64,000 nt of DNA from Veillonellaceae bacterium (GCA_022771805.1 JALELM010000020.1:1-64000); one strand, 5' to 3'; counted from the first letter of the stretch, positions 55,500 through 64,000 are shown. Program-made: numbers and translations. Notes: generated from the letters alone by a model not told the origin.

Positions 55500-56801
55500 A
55501 TGCGGAAAATTTGGGCGGCGACGGTAGCGGCCTGCCTGCTGACAAGCGCCTGGTCGTTTGCGGCGGCACCGACGGTGGCGGATAAAGCGGCGGCAGTGGA
55601 GACGGCCGTGTACGGACAGGAACAGACCGGCGCGCTGCTGGAACGGGTCGAGCAGGCGGAGCGCACGGTATACGGCGGTACATTGCGTGAAGAAGGTCTG
55701 GCGGAGCAGGTGGACTCGCTCTACGGCGACGTGATCATCGGGGAGGCAAATGAACCGTCTCTGGTGACGAAACTGAACACATTGGAATGGCAGCTGCATA
55801 ACGAGATTTCGCATGTGGCGTTGCTGACGCGGGTGGAATCGCTGGAAAATTCCGTTTACGGCGAGGTGAAGCAAGGTTCGCTGCGTGAACGGATCGGTGC
55901 GTTGGAAGTCAGCGTGTATCGCAACCGCCATTTCGAGCTGCGTGAACTGACCATGCCGGCAAATACCGTGTTCCCGATCCGCTTGGAGGAGGCGGTGGGA
56001 ACCGAAACGAGTCAGGTGGGCGATGTGGTCAACTTCTCCGTGGCAACGGATGTGTTTGTTGATGATGTCCTGGTTTTGCCGCGCGGCGCCAAGGGCGAAG
56101 GCGTGATCACGAAGGTGAAAAAGCCGCGCCGCTTCGGCCGTCAGGGAGAGTTGGAAATTTCCTTCGATCAGGTGTTCGCCATTGACGATCAGCCGATAGC
56201 GACCGTGCTCGGACCGGAAGCGAAAGAAAAGCTGAAACGTGAAGCGGCGGCGATCGGCGCTTCGGCGGCGGGAGCCATGATCCTCGGGCCGATCGGGCTG
56301 GTCGGCGGTCTTTTCATCCGCGGCAGCGAGGTGGAAATGCCGGCGGGGACGGAACTGTATATTCAAGTACAGGAGGCCGTACAGACGCACGGCGTTGTCG
56401 CCGTGGACGGTGCACCGCAAATGCGGGAAAAGGATATCGTCGTCGACAGTCGGCAACGGGCAGGCGAACTGAATGCGGAAAGCAAGGAACGGGCGCGGGA
56501 AAAAACGAAGTCCGATCTGAAAGAGACAAAAGAGCAGGTAGCGGAAGATACGGCGGATGTACGCGAGGAAGCGGCCGATAAAGCGGAAGAGGCAAAGGAT
56601 AATCTTGCCGCCAAGGCAGAGGAAGTGAAAGAGAACGCTTCGACTAAAGCCGCCGACTTGCAGGAAGAAGCAAAAGAAAAAGCGGCGGAGGTAAAAGACC
56701 GTGCCGCAGAAAAGAAAGACGAAGCGGTTGTCAAAATTGAAAAAATTGAAGAAGACAACGATGAGGAACATTTGCCCGTTGTGGTTATTCGACAGGAGTA
56801 A
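55500..56801 (+). CDS. Exported protein with LEA-like coiled C-terminus
   Basis: 433 residues; the ATG follows AGGAGGG. Signal peptide ending FAAA. Residues 30-145 hold three or four copies of a VYG...LxERVE..E unit (TAVYGQEQTGALLERVEQAERTVYGG, ENSVYGEVKQGSLRERIGALEVSVYRN). Middle: a strand-rich domain and a glycine-zipper-like helix AAAIGASAAGAMILGPIGLVGGLF (about 247-270). C-terminal 120 residues are Ala/Glu/Lys 11-mer-type repeats like LEA or apolipoproteins. Looks envelope-linked; function unknown. Followed three bases later by the LptD-like gene. Confidence 0.75.
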   Translation: MRKIWAATVAACLLTSAWSFAAAPTVADKAAAVETAVYGQEQTGALLERVEQAERTVYGGTLREEGLAEQVDSLYGDVIIGEANEPSLVTKLNTLEWQLHNEISHVALLTRVESLENSVYGEVKQGSLRERIGALEVSVYRNRHFELRELTMPANTVFPIRLEEAVGTETSQVGDVVNFSVATDVFVDDVLVLPRGAKGEGVITKVKKPRRFGRQGELEISFDQVFAIDDQPIATVLGPEAKEKLKREAAAIGASAAGAMILGPIGLVGGLFIRGSEVEMPAGTELYIQVQEAVQTHGVVAVDGAPQMREKDIVVDSRQRAGELNAESKERAREKTKSDLKETKEQVAEDTADVREEAADKAEEAKDNLAAKAEEVKENASTKAADLQEEAKEKAAEVKDRAAEKKDEAVVKIEKIEEDNDEEHLPVVVIRQE

Positions 56802-56804
56802 ACT

Positions 56805-58205
56805 ATGCGGTATTTGCCGATAGCCGGCGTGACGCTGGGCGTATTGCTGACGGTGCAGGGAACAGCTGCGGCTGCTCCCGCCGCGCCGCAACAGCCGACC
56901 GAGATGCGGATTGATGCCGACCGGATGACATATGAAGATTTGACGGGAGCGGTGACCGCGACCGGCGCTGTCGATGTGCATTACGGTACCTCACGTTGGC
57001 AGGCGGAGGAGTTGCGCGGGAATTACCGGGAGAAACGGTACTACCTGCCGCAAGTTCGGTGGACGGATGAGGCGCGCACGCTGGCGTTGGATCTGGAAGA
57101 ACTTCATTACCGGGCGGATACGGACGAGGCGCATTTCAAGCAGGTCGCCGGACGGATGGATCGGGTATATATTCTCCGAGCCGAAGACGGAATCTATGAT
57201 CACGGCAAGGGGGAAAGCCGGCTCTCGCAGGCCGCGCTGACGACACCCTCGGCCGTGGCGAAAGTGCCGGACTATCGGCTGGAAGCGCGGAACATCGTCG
57301 TCCGTCCGGGCGAGGAAGCCGTGGCGGAAGATGTGGATTTCTATATCAAAAACACGCGCATCCTGCATTTGAACCGCTATAAAACATCACTGCGGCAAGA
57401 CGGGAGCGGCGGCGGAATCATGAGCTTTATTCCGCGACCGGCGTACCGCCACCATGACGGTTTCGGCCTGAAAGCGCGTTGGCGCTATCCGCTGGGCTCA
57501 CGGGCGGAGGCGTTTTTGAATTATGCTTGGTATGCGAAATCGGGGTTCAAGCCGGATGTCGGTTTCCGGTACTACCTGCCTTGGGGAGAAATGGTACTGC
57601 ATTACGCCAAGGAATCTTCTCAGGTGAATGATAACGGCGGCTGGTTGGAAAAGCGGCCGGAGTTTATCCTGCAAACGAAGCGGTTCTATTTCGGCGCCCA
57701 ACCGGTATATGTCCGAGGGGAAATGTCTTTCGGAACATGGCATGAGGGAGATGTCCGCGGCTCGCACCGGGCATACAATGCATCGCTCGAGACGGATCCG
57801 TTGCCGCTCGGACGGCACTGGCAACTGCGGCCGTATATCGGTTACCGGCAGGATCGGTACGGCTATACGGAAACGCAGCGGAATGATTTTTACTACGGCG
57901 CGCGGGCGACATACGAAGCGGGTCGCTTTGCCTGGTGGACCGGCGCGGACATTCATCGTCTCCACGGGGAAACGCCGTATCGTTTCGATCGGTATGATAT
58001 CGCCCGGTCCGCTTTGGCGGGGGTAAAATATCAAGTCGACCGTTTGAACGGGATCGGCGTGGAGTATATCTGGGATTTGGAAAACGGCTCGTTGCGACAT
58101 GTCGATTATACTTGGTATCGAGATATGCACTCGTTTGCGGGTACGGTCACCTATCGAGCCAAGGGTCGGGAATGGCGCGTCGATATTTGGGCGAAGGATT
58201 TCTAG
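56805..58205 (+). CDS. LptD-like LPS assembly outer membrane protein
   Basis: 466 residues: signal peptide (AAAA near 24), an OstA/LptA-like N-terminal domain (EMRIDADRMTYEDLTGAVTATG, AEELRGNYREKRYYL, VPDYRLEARNIVVRPGEEAVAEDVDFYIKNTRILHLNRY), then about 260 residues of aromatic beta strands ending REWRVDIWAKDF, with a terminal Phe as in barrels. Much shorter than E. coli LptD (784), so the barrel has fewer or shorter strands. No LptE seen. Probably inserts LPS in the outer leaflet; the assignment rests on domain order. Confidence 0.78.
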   Translation: MRYLPIAGVTLGVLLTVQGTAAAAPAAPQQPTEMRIDADRMTYEDLTGAVTATGAVDVHYGTSRWQAEELRGNYREKRYYLPQVRWTDEARTLALDLEELHYRADTDEAHFKQVAGRMDRVYILRAEDGIYDHGKGESRLSQAALTTPSAVAKVPDYRLEARNIVVRPGEEAVAEDVDFYIKNTRILHLNRYKTSLRQDGSGGGIMSFIPRPAYRHHDGFGLKARWRYPLGSRAEAFLNYAWYAKSGFKPDVGFRYYLPWGEMVLHYAKESSQVNDNGGWLEKRPEFILQTKRFYFGAQPVYVRGEMSFGTWHEGDVRGSHRAYNASLETDPLPLGRHWQLRPYIGYRQDRYGYTETQRNDFYYGARATYEAGRFAWWTGADIHRLHGETPYRFDRYDIARSALAGVKYQVDRLNGIGVEYIWDLENGSLRHVDYTWYRDMHSFAGTVTYRAKGREWRVDIWAKDF

Positions 58206-58215
58206 GACGAAAAGT

Positions 58216-58722
58216 ATGGTGGACGAAGAGAAAAAGGAACACCCCGCCTCGCTCGGCAGTCGGCTGCAAGGCCGGCGCCGCTACGTGTTGGCGGGGCTTG
58301 TTCTTGTCGGGATAGCGGGTTTGGGATTGCTGCCCGCGCCGGAGCGGGAGGAGCCGCAGCCGCTGTACCGCCCCGCAGAACAGGAGACGGCGGCGGTTAC
58401 GGGAGCGCTTGTGCCGGTGCGGCGGTCGCAGGCATTGCGGAATCCGTTTGCCGCACGTACGGTGACGGCGGAAGAGGCAAAGGAGCCCGTTGCGGCGGAC
58501 GCGGAGCCGGCAGCGGTCGAAGCGGCGCCGGCATTGCCGCGGTGGCGGGGTGTATTACAGGGGAAGACGGAGACGTTGGTATTGCTCGAATACGAAGGCG
58601 TGAGTCGGGCGCTCGGCAGAGGGGAAAATGTCGGGCCGTACACGGTACGGGCAATTGCCGCGGACACCGTCAGCGTCGTTTGCAATGGTGCGGAATATGT
58701 TCTGTACCGAACGGAGGAATAA
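58216..58722 (+). CDS. PilP/GspC-like inner membrane protein
   Basis: 168 residues: cytoplasmic N-terminus, one membrane span (VLAGLVLVGIAGLGLLP, about 25-41), a Pro/Ala/Glu-rich linker, and a C-terminal beta domain (PRWRGVLQGKTETLVLLEYEGVSRALGRGENVGPYTVRAIAADTVSVV) like the HR domain of GspC/PilP, which docks on secretins. The secretin gene begins one base after its stop, which strongly supports the pairing. Sequence match to either family is loose. Confidence 0.7.
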   Translation: MVDEEKKEHPASLGSRLQGRRRYVLAGLVLVGIAGLGLLPAPEREEPQPLYRPAEQETAAVTGALVPVRRSQALRNPFAARTVTAEEAKEPVAADAEPAAVEAAPALPRWRGVLQGKTETLVLLEYEGVSRALGRGENVGPYTVRAIAADTVSVVCNGAEYVLYRTEE

Positions 58723-58723
58723 C

Positions 58724-60049
58724 ATGAAATACCGACGAAGTACGGCAGCTGTGCTGGCGGTGCTGTTGGCGGGTGCGAGTATACCGACATTTGCGGCGGA
58801 ACCGGCGGAGGAGACGGTAACGATTCAGGCGGAGAATGCATCTCTGCGTGAACTGCTGACCGGGATCGCGCGCTTGGGCGGGTACAACCTGATTGTGCCG
58901 GCGGAGTTGGAACGGCGGGTCAGCGTGCGTTTGTGCGATGTCACGCCGACCGAGGCGTTGGCAGGTGTGGCGGCCGCCGCGGATCTGGTCGTGGAAGAAC
59001 AGGGCAATCTGCGCATCGTGCGTGCGGAAATGACGGACAAGGCGCCGCGCCTGTCGGAGACGTTTTCCTTGCAACATGCAACACCGGCCGAGGTGGAACG
59101 GAGCCTGGCAGCGATTCTGCCGGCGGAGCACGTGCGCGCGCATGCCGCGAGCAACAGTGTCACCGTCTACGGCCACCCGCGCGAACTCGCCGCGGCGCGG
59201 CAAACCGTTGCGGCGTTGGATCGGGAGCAGCAACAGGTAAAAGTGGAAGTGGAAATTATCGCGGTGCGGCAGGAAAAGATGCAGGAGCTGGGGATCGATT
59301 GGGATTGGCAAAGTCTCACCGGCAGCGCCCGCTACAATCGCACGACACGGACGGACAGCGTGCCGCGGCGGGATGCGAACGGCAACCTGATGTACGACAG
59401 TGCGGGGCGCTTGCGGACGACGGAAGTGCATCACAGCGGCTGGCAGGTGGAAGCGCCGGAGGGGTTCGGCTCCATTCGTTTCGGGCGTACCGTGGCCGGC
59501 TTCCCGCATGCGTTCTTCTTCCGAGCGCAGCTGAAGGCGCTGCTTGCACAGGGCGATGCCAAGATTATCGCGCGACCGAATATTGTCACGCTGAACGGAC
59601 GCGAGGCGAAAATTCTCATCGGGGACAGAATTCCCGTGCAGACGGAGCAGGTTGTCAACGGCGCTAAAGTGGTCACGACGGAATACCGCGATGCGGGTAT
59701 CCGCCTGCTGTACACGCCGCAAATAAACGAGGATGGCGATATTACCGCCCGCATTCGTGCCGAAGTGGCCACACCCTACCTGGTACCGGAGATGCACGCC
59801 TATCGGATTATGACCCGGGAGGCGGAGACCACCGTGCGCGTCCATGACGGTGAGACGCTGACCGTCGGCGGCCTGGTCGATCGGGAATGGCAGGAAAATG
59901 AACGCAAAGTGCCGTTTCTGAGCGAACTGCCGTTGATCGGGCATTTCTTCCGCAGCAAGACGAAGACTGCCGGCGATGTGGAGATCATCATCGCGATCCG
60001 GGCGGAATTGGTCACGCCGGAGCGGGAGGGCACAATACATAAGGAGTAA
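58724..60049 (+). CDS. Secretin (GspD/PilQ family)
   Basis: 441 residues from ATG 58724 (ACGGAGGAAT site). Signal peptide ending TFAAE; N0-like domain (VTIQAENASLRELLTGIARLGGYNLIVPAEL), one N1-like domain (FSLQHATPAEVERSLAAIL, VTVYGHPRELAAARQTVAAL), then the secretin core with LLAQGDAKIIARPNIVTLNGREAKILIGDRIPVQT and VGGLVDREWQENERKVPFLSELPLIGHFF. Smaller than a typical PilQ or GspD. Channel in the outer membrane for pilus or protein secretion. No other pilus gene is in the window. Confidence 0.92.
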   Translation: MKYRRSTAAVLAVLLAGASIPTFAAEPAEETVTIQAENASLRELLTGIARLGGYNLIVPAELERRVSVRLCDVTPTEALAGVAAAADLVVEEQGNLRIVRAEMTDKAPRLSETFSLQHATPAEVERSLAAILPAEHVRAHAASNSVTVYGHPRELAAARQTVAALDREQQQVKVEVEIIAVRQEKMQELGIDWDWQSLTGSARYNRTTRTDSVPRRDANGNLMYDSAGRLRTTEVHHSGWQVEAPEGFGSIRFGRTVAGFPHAFFFRAQLKALLAQGDAKIIARPNIVTLNGREAKILIGDRIPVQTEQVVNGAKVVTTEYRDAGIRLLYTPQINEDGDITARIRAEVATPYLVPEMHAYRIMTREAETTVRVHDGETLTVGGLVDREWQENERKVPFLSELPLIGHFFRSKTKTAGDVEIIIAIRAELVTPEREGTIHKE

Positions 60050-60062
60050 AGGAGCGAGCCGG

Positions 60063-62006
60063 ATGGCAAGTATTCGCGTCACCGATTTGTCGAAAGCATT
60101 CGGCAGCGAGACGGTTTTTGAAAAGATCACATTTACCCTGAACGAAGGTGAACGGCTGGGGTTAGTCGGGCGCAACGGCGCGGGGAAATCGACGCTGTTG
60201 CGCTGTCTGATCGGTGAAGAGGAAGCGGACGGCGGCAGTATTACGGTCACCGATCAGGCGACGGTCGGCTATTTGCGCCAACAGATCGATTTCGGGGCGG
60301 CGACGATCCGGGAGGAAATTCATGCCGCCTGGGCGGATGTACACGCGTTGCAGGCGGAACTGGACGAGGTGCGCCGCCGCTTGACGCAAACGCCGCACGA
60401 TGAATTGCTCCTGGCGCGGTATGCGAAACTGGAAGAACGGTTTGAACGGCTCGGCGGCTACGAATATGAGGCGATGACACGTCGGATTTTGCACGGACTC
60501 GGGTTTTCGGAGGCGGATTGGGATCGCCCCGCAACAGAATTTTCCGGCGGGCAGAAAACGCGGGTGAATTTGGCGCGGGCTCTCGTGCGGCGGCCGGATT
60601 TTCTGATCTTGGACGAGCCGACGAACCATCTCGATATCGCCATGACGGAATGGCTGGAAGACTATTTACGCAGTTACCGCGGCGGCATTTTGCTGGTCTC
60701 GCATGACCGGTATTTTCTGGATGCGCTAACTACCGGGATTTTGGATTTGTCGCAGGGACATCTGACGCAATATCGCGGGAACTATACGGAATTTACGGAA
60801 AAGAAGGCGGCTCGCACGGCCGCAGCGCGGAAAGCGTACGAGCAGCAGCAGGAGGAAATCGCGGCGACCGAAGAATATATTCGCCGCTACAAAGCCGGTA
60901 TCAAGGCCAAGCAGGCGCGCGGCAGACAAAGCCGGCTCAGCCGTATGGAGCGGTTGCAGAAACCGGTTACGGAGACGACGCTGGCATTTCATTTCCGGCC
61001 GGCGACCGGCACGGCGGAGCGGGTCCTGACGGCAAAGGAACTGTCGGCAAAGTACGGCGAGCGGGAAGTGTTTCGGGATGTCTCCCTGCTGATCCGGCAG
61101 GGGGATACGGTCGGAATCATCGGCCCGAACGGGATCGGCAAGTCCACACTCCTGCATATTTTGGCGGGAGAGGCGGCACCCGCCGCGGGGACGGTACAAA
61201 TCGGCAATCGAGTACGGCTCGGCTATTATTCGCAGGAACATATCCGTCTGCACAACGAGCGCACGGTGCTCGCGGAAGTCATGTATGAATACGGTTGCGG
61301 CGAAGATGAAGCGTGGCAGATTCTGGGAGGTTTTCTGTTCCGCGGCGACGATGTGTATCGGGAAGTCGGCAGGCTTTCCGGCGGGGAACGCGCGCGGCTG
61401 GCGTTGCTGTTGCTGCTGTTGGAAGAGCCGAATGTATTGATCCTCGACGAGCCGACGAATCACCTGGATATTGCAACGCGGGAAATGATGGAGGATGCCC
61501 TGCTGGCTTTCGGCGGCACCTATGTGGTGGTATCGCATGACCGTTACCTGCTCGACAGGCTTGCGACACGCATATTTTCCTTTGAAGACGGAACCGTGCG
61601 CGAATACCTCGGAAATTATTCGTACTGGAAAGAAAAGCGGCAGGAACTGCTGGATACGGGGCGTTTGCAGCCGGGGGAAGCGGCGGAAACGGAAGCGGTG
61701 CGGAGGCCGGCTGCGGAACATAATTTGCCGGTCGCAACAAATCCGGCCGCCGCGTTGTCGCCGAGGACGGGCACGCCGCCGTCGACACCGGCCGGCAGTG
61801 AACGGCTGCGGCGCAAGTTGGCGGAATTGGAACAGGAAATCGCTCGCAGCGAAGCGACGGTACAGATGTATCAGGCGCAGATTGCTGCGGCGGATCCGAG
61901 CGATGCGACGGCCTTGACCGAATTGGCCGCGGCATTGGCGGCGGAAGAGGCGCATTTGCAGCAACACTACACCGCTTGGGAAGCGTATGCGGAACAGCTG
62001 GAATAA
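60063..62006 (+). CDS. ABC-F family ATPase
   Basis: 647 residues from ATG 60063 (AAAGGAGCGAG site). Two ABC domains without membrane spans: Walker A GRNGAGKST and GPNGIGKST, signatures FSGGQKTRVNLARAL and LSGGERARLALLL, both with DEPTNHLD, a linker helix between them (ARKAYEQQQEEIAATEEYIRRYKAGIKAKQARGRQSRLSRME in outline), and a coiled-coil C-terminus (about 575-647). Such proteins act on the ribosome E site (EttA/Uup/resistance types); length and C-terminal coiled coil fit Uup/YdiF. Not evidently a resistance gene. Confidence 0.94.
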   Translation: MASIRVTDLSKAFGSETVFEKITFTLNEGERLGLVGRNGAGKSTLLRCLIGEEEADGGSITVTDQATVGYLRQQIDFGAATIREEIHAAWADVHALQAELDEVRRRLTQTPHDELLLARYAKLEERFERLGGYEYEAMTRRILHGLGFSEADWDRPATEFSGGQKTRVNLARALVRRPDFLILDEPTNHLDIAMTEWLEDYLRSYRGGILLVSHDRYFLDALTTGILDLSQGHLTQYRGNYTEFTEKKAARTAAARKAYEQQQEEIAATEEYIRRYKAGIKAKQARGRQSRLSRMERLQKPVTETTLAFHFRPATGTAERVLTAKELSAKYGEREVFRDVSLLIRQGDTVGIIGPNGIGKSTLLHILAGEAAPAAGTVQIGNRVRLGYYSQEHIRLHNERTVLAEVMYEYGCGEDEAWQILGGFLFRGDDVYREVGRLSGGERARLALLLLLLEEPNVLILDEPTNHLDIATREMMEDALLAFGGTYVVVSHDRYLLDRLATRIFSFEDGTVREYLGNYSYWKEKRQELLDTGRLQPGEAAETEAVRRPAAEHNLPVATNPAAALSPRTGTPPSTPAGSERLRRKLAELEQEIARSEATVQMYQAQIAAADPSDATALTELAAALAAEEAHLQQHYTAWEAYAEQLE

Positions 62007-62031
62007 AAAGACCGTACGATTTATAAAATGA

Positions 62032-62060
62032 TTGACAGACCGTCTCTTCTTTGCTAAAAT
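62032..62060 (+). promoter_or_regulatory. Promoter for the T-box operon
   Basis: TTGACA (62032-62037), 17-base spacer, TAAAAT (62055-62060): near-consensus sigma-70. Confidence 0.85.
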
Positions 62061-62069
62061 ATTGCTTAA

Positions 62070-62285
62070 TACCATACAGGCAAGGACAGGGACGCATCGA
62101 AGCGGAGATTTCTCCAGAGAGCCGGCGGGGCTGAGAGCCGGTGAAATCGCAACGATGAGATCACCCGAGAGCCGCAGGCGTGAATTCAGTAGCGCCCGCC
62201 GCCGCCGGCGTTAACGGATAATGAAGTGATAAATAGGGTGGTACCGCGCACTGCGCCCCTGCAGATACTGCAGGGGCTTTTTGTT
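62070..62285 (+). promoter_or_regulatory. T-box riboswitch, specifier read as GCA (Ala)
   Basis: Leader of the aminotransferase gene. Conserved T-box AGGGTGGTACCGCG at 62235-62248, with TGGT as tRNA acceptor-binding bulge, then terminator stem GCCCCTGCAG/CTGCAGGGGC (62255-62277) and T-run. Stem I: CATCG (62095-62099) pairs with CGATG (62153-62157), GATTTC (62107-62112) with GAAATC (62143-62148); the 3' side of the internal loop between them is GCAA (62149-62152), so the specifier codon is GCA followed by the usual A. Apical AGAGAG and GCCGGC...GCCGG are also present. Uncharged tRNA-Ala would switch the operon on. Confidence 0.85.
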
Positions 62286-62385
62286 ATTAAGAAAAAGTGA
62301 GGTGGGGAATGTGGTCGAAGGCGAGATTAGCCGATTGTGCAATACGGAGGAAACAGATCAGAGAAAGCAGAAAGGAACGAACAGT

Positions 62386-63738
62386 ATGAATACACAGACA
62401 GTCAAACGATCGACAGAACTAATCGCCGCGGAGAAGGAATTCTTTGCACCCTGTGCCCGGATTCCCTACTATCCGTTGATGCTGGATCATGCACACGGGT
62501 CAACGCTGACGGATGTGGACGGCAAGAGTTATTTGGACTTGCTGACCAGTGCCAGCGCACTGAATGTCGGGCACACGCCGGAGCCGATAGTGGAGGCGAT
62601 CATTGCACAGGTGCGCAAGATGATTCACTATACGCCGGCGTATATGTACCACGAGCCGTTGGTACACTTGGCGAAAAAGATGTGCGAAATTACGCCGGGA
62701 GATTTTCCGAAAAAAGTGATCTTCGGCTTGACGGGCTCGGATTCCAACGATGCTCTGATCAAGTTTGCGCGCGGATATACGGGACGGCAGCATATGATTT
62801 CTTTTATCAATGCATACCACGGATCCACGTACGGCTCGCTGTCGCTTTCGGCAATCAGCGCCAATATGCGGCGCAAAATCGGACCGCTTTTGCCGGGCTG
62901 CCATCATGTGACGTTCCCGGACAGTTACCGCGGTCTGTACGGCAATCCCGAACCGGCGACGGTGGACGAATACCTGGCGCCGCTGCGCGAAATGTTGGCA
63001 AGTTATGTGCCCGCCGATGAAGTGGCCTGTATCGTGGTGGAAACCCTGCAGGGCGACGGCGGTCTGCTCGAAGCGGTACCCGGTTACTTCCGGGCGTTGC
63101 GCGAGCTTTGCGACGAACACGGGATTCTGCTTGCGGTCGATGATGTCCAGCAGGGACTCGGGCGAACGGGAACCTGGTGCTCGTTGGAACACTATGATGT
63201 GGTGCCGGATCTTGTCGTGTACGGTAAGTCGCTGGCGGCGGGGCTGCCGCTTTCGGCATTGGTCGGTCGGGCGGAAATTATGGACAGCCTGGCGGCGCCC
63301 GCGCATTTGTTCACGACGGGAGCCAATCCCGTGTGCTGTGCCGCGGCGTTGGCGACATTGCAATATATCGAGGACAATGATCTGCTGGCGGAAAGTCGCC
63401 GCAAAGGCGAGCTGGCGAAAGAACGGATGCAAGGCTGGGTGGAACGTTTCGACTGCGTCGGCGATGTTCGCGGCTTGGGCTTGTCTCTCGGGGTCGATAT
63501 CGTCAGCGACAAGGTCGCCAAGACGAAGGATCCGGAAGCCGCACTGAAGATCTGTAATCGCTGTTTCGAACGCGGTTTGGTCATGATTGCATTTGCGGGC
63601 AGCGTGTTGCGCTTCCAGCCGCCGTTGGTCATTACGGATGAAGAATTGACGACGGTATTGGACACGATCGAAGGTGTCCTGGAGGAATGGGAAGCGGGCG
63701 AGCTGGCCGATTATGAAGTCAGCGGTCAGGGCTGGTAA
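62386..63738 (+). CDS. Class III PLP-dependent aminotransferase
   Basis: 450 residues from ATG 62386 (AAAGGAAC site; GTG 62311 with GAGGTGGGG is an alternative). Seen: GKSYLDLLTSASALNVGHTPE, GLTGSDSNDALIKFARGYTGR, FINAYHGSTYGSLSLSA, VVETLQGDGGLL, AVDDVQQGLGRTGTWCS, the PLP Lys in VVYGKSLAAGLPLSALVG (K281) and HLFTTGANPVCCAAALATL. GABA-aminotransferase group, which also holds omega-amino-acid:pyruvate enzymes and amino acid racemases. The Ala T-box suggests alanine is its product or donor (inference). Confidence 0.9.
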   Translation: MNTQTVKRSTELIAAEKEFFAPCARIPYYPLMLDHAHGSTLTDVDGKSYLDLLTSASALNVGHTPEPIVEAIIAQVRKMIHYTPAYMYHEPLVHLAKKMCEITPGDFPKKVIFGLTGSDSNDALIKFARGYTGRQHMISFINAYHGSTYGSLSLSAISANMRRKIGPLLPGCHHVTFPDSYRGLYGNPEPATVDEYLAPLREMLASYVPADEVACIVVETLQGDGGLLEAVPGYFRALRELCDEHGILLAVDDVQQGLGRTGTWCSLEHYDVVPDLVVYGKSLAAGLPLSALVGRAEIMDSLAAPAHLFTTGANPVCCAAALATLQYIEDNDLLAESRRKGELAKERMQGWVERFDCVGDVRGLGLSLGVDIVSDKVAKTKDPEAALKICNRCFERGLVMIAFAGSVLRFQPPLVITDEELTTVLDTIEGVLEEWEAGELADYEVSGQGW

Positions 63739-63749
63739 GGAGGTACGAT

Positions 63750-64000
63750 ATGGGACAAGTCAGCGTAAAAAATGTAGTTAAACTCAGCGGCGCATACATC
63801 GCCTACCTGATCGGTTCCGGCTTTGCAACCGGGCAGGAAGTGCTGCAGTTTTTCGTGTCCTACGGGACCAACGGTTTCTACGGTGCTCTGATTTCGTTGG
63901 TGCTGTTTTGCAGTGTCGGCGCCGTCCTGATGATGAAGGGTCATGAGCTGCAGCTCAAGCAGCCGGCGCTCATCTTCCGGCATTATTGCGGCAATGTCAT
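63750..64000 (+). CDS. YkvI family membrane transporter, N-terminal part
   Basis: Cut by the right edge; 83 residues visible from ATG 63750 (AAGGAGG site, 11 bases after the aminotransferase). Seen: KLSGAYIAYLIGSGFATGQEVLQFFVSYG and a following membrane helix, the hallmark start of YkvI (COG3949) proteins, distant relatives of amino acid permeases. Under the same Ala T-box as the aminotransferase, so an alanine or related amino acid carrier is a fair guess. Confidence 0.88.
   Translation, partial: MGQVSVKNVVKLSGAYIAYLIGSGFATGQEVLQFFVSYGTNGFYGALISLVLFCSVGAVLMMKGHELQLKQPALIFRHYCGNV

Overview
The window is a chromosomal segment of a diderm Firmicute (Negativicutes, Veillonella/Selenomonas-like; genus not determinable from sequence alone). 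Firmicute traits (EcfA1-EcfA2-EcfT-TruA operon, YlbF, T-box riboswitch, OmpR-family two-component pair, SCIFF peptide, YkvI) sit beside a complete set of outer-membrane genes (BamA, three OmpH/Skp-like proteins, LpxD, LpxL-type acyltransferase, LptD-like protein, TolC, TamB, MlaEFD, secretin). DNA is moderately GC-rich and genes are tightly packed, with many 4-20 bp overlaps and strong hairpin-U terminators.

Layout. 1-6.0 kb: partial Na+/alanine symporter (minus strand), fumC, ald, pncB and a coupled secreted protein. 6.1-8.1 kb: an AT-richer accessory patch with a small, apparently frameshifted gene, a HipA/CtkA-like kinase and a Fic protein. 8.15-11.2 kb (minus): recQ-thyA-folA. 11.24-12.26 kb: a 1 kb gene-free stretch with an 8-unit tandem repeat and hairpins. 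12.26-17.8 kb: two-component system, then ecfA1-ecfA2-ecfT-truA. 17.9-21.4 kb: a lipopolysaccharide-kinase-like gene (minus) and korAB. 21.5-30.6 kb: mlaE-mlaF-mlaD-tolC-tamB plus a sigma factor, where MlaD carries a beta-barrel-like C-terminus. 30.7-38.9 kb: bamA, an unrecognised outer-membrane protein, three Skp-like proteins, lpxD and lpxL. 38.9-48.5 kb: deoC, typA, a DUF4405-like cytochrome (minus), a YihY-like protein, trmL-ylbF-murB-rph/rdgB fusion, speD and malic enzyme. 48.6-52.2 kb: HlyD plus ABC exporter genes. 52.3-52.6 kb: tRNA-Pro and tRNA-Gly. 52.7-54.9 kb: a small membrane protein, then the SCIFF peptide and its radical SAM maturase. 55-60 kb: a secreted protein, an LEA-like coiled protein, an LptD-like protein and a PilP/GspC-like protein with a secretin. 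60-64 kb: an ABC-F ATPase, then a T-box (specifier read as GCA, alanine) before a class III aminotransferase and a YkvI-family transporter cut by the window end.

How it fits together. Most of the middle of the window builds or maintains a Gram-negative type envelope: lipid transport (MlaEFD, TamB), beta-barrel insertion (BamA, Skp-like chaperones), lipid A synthesis (LpxD, LpxL) and LPS delivery (LptD-like). An alanine theme recurs at both ends (AlsT-type symporter, alanine dehydrogenase, Ala T-box). The least explained parts are the frameshifted-gene/kinase/Fic patch, the repeat-bearing intergenic region, the orphan outer-membrane protein after bamA, and the LEA-like/LptD-like/PilP/secretin cluster.
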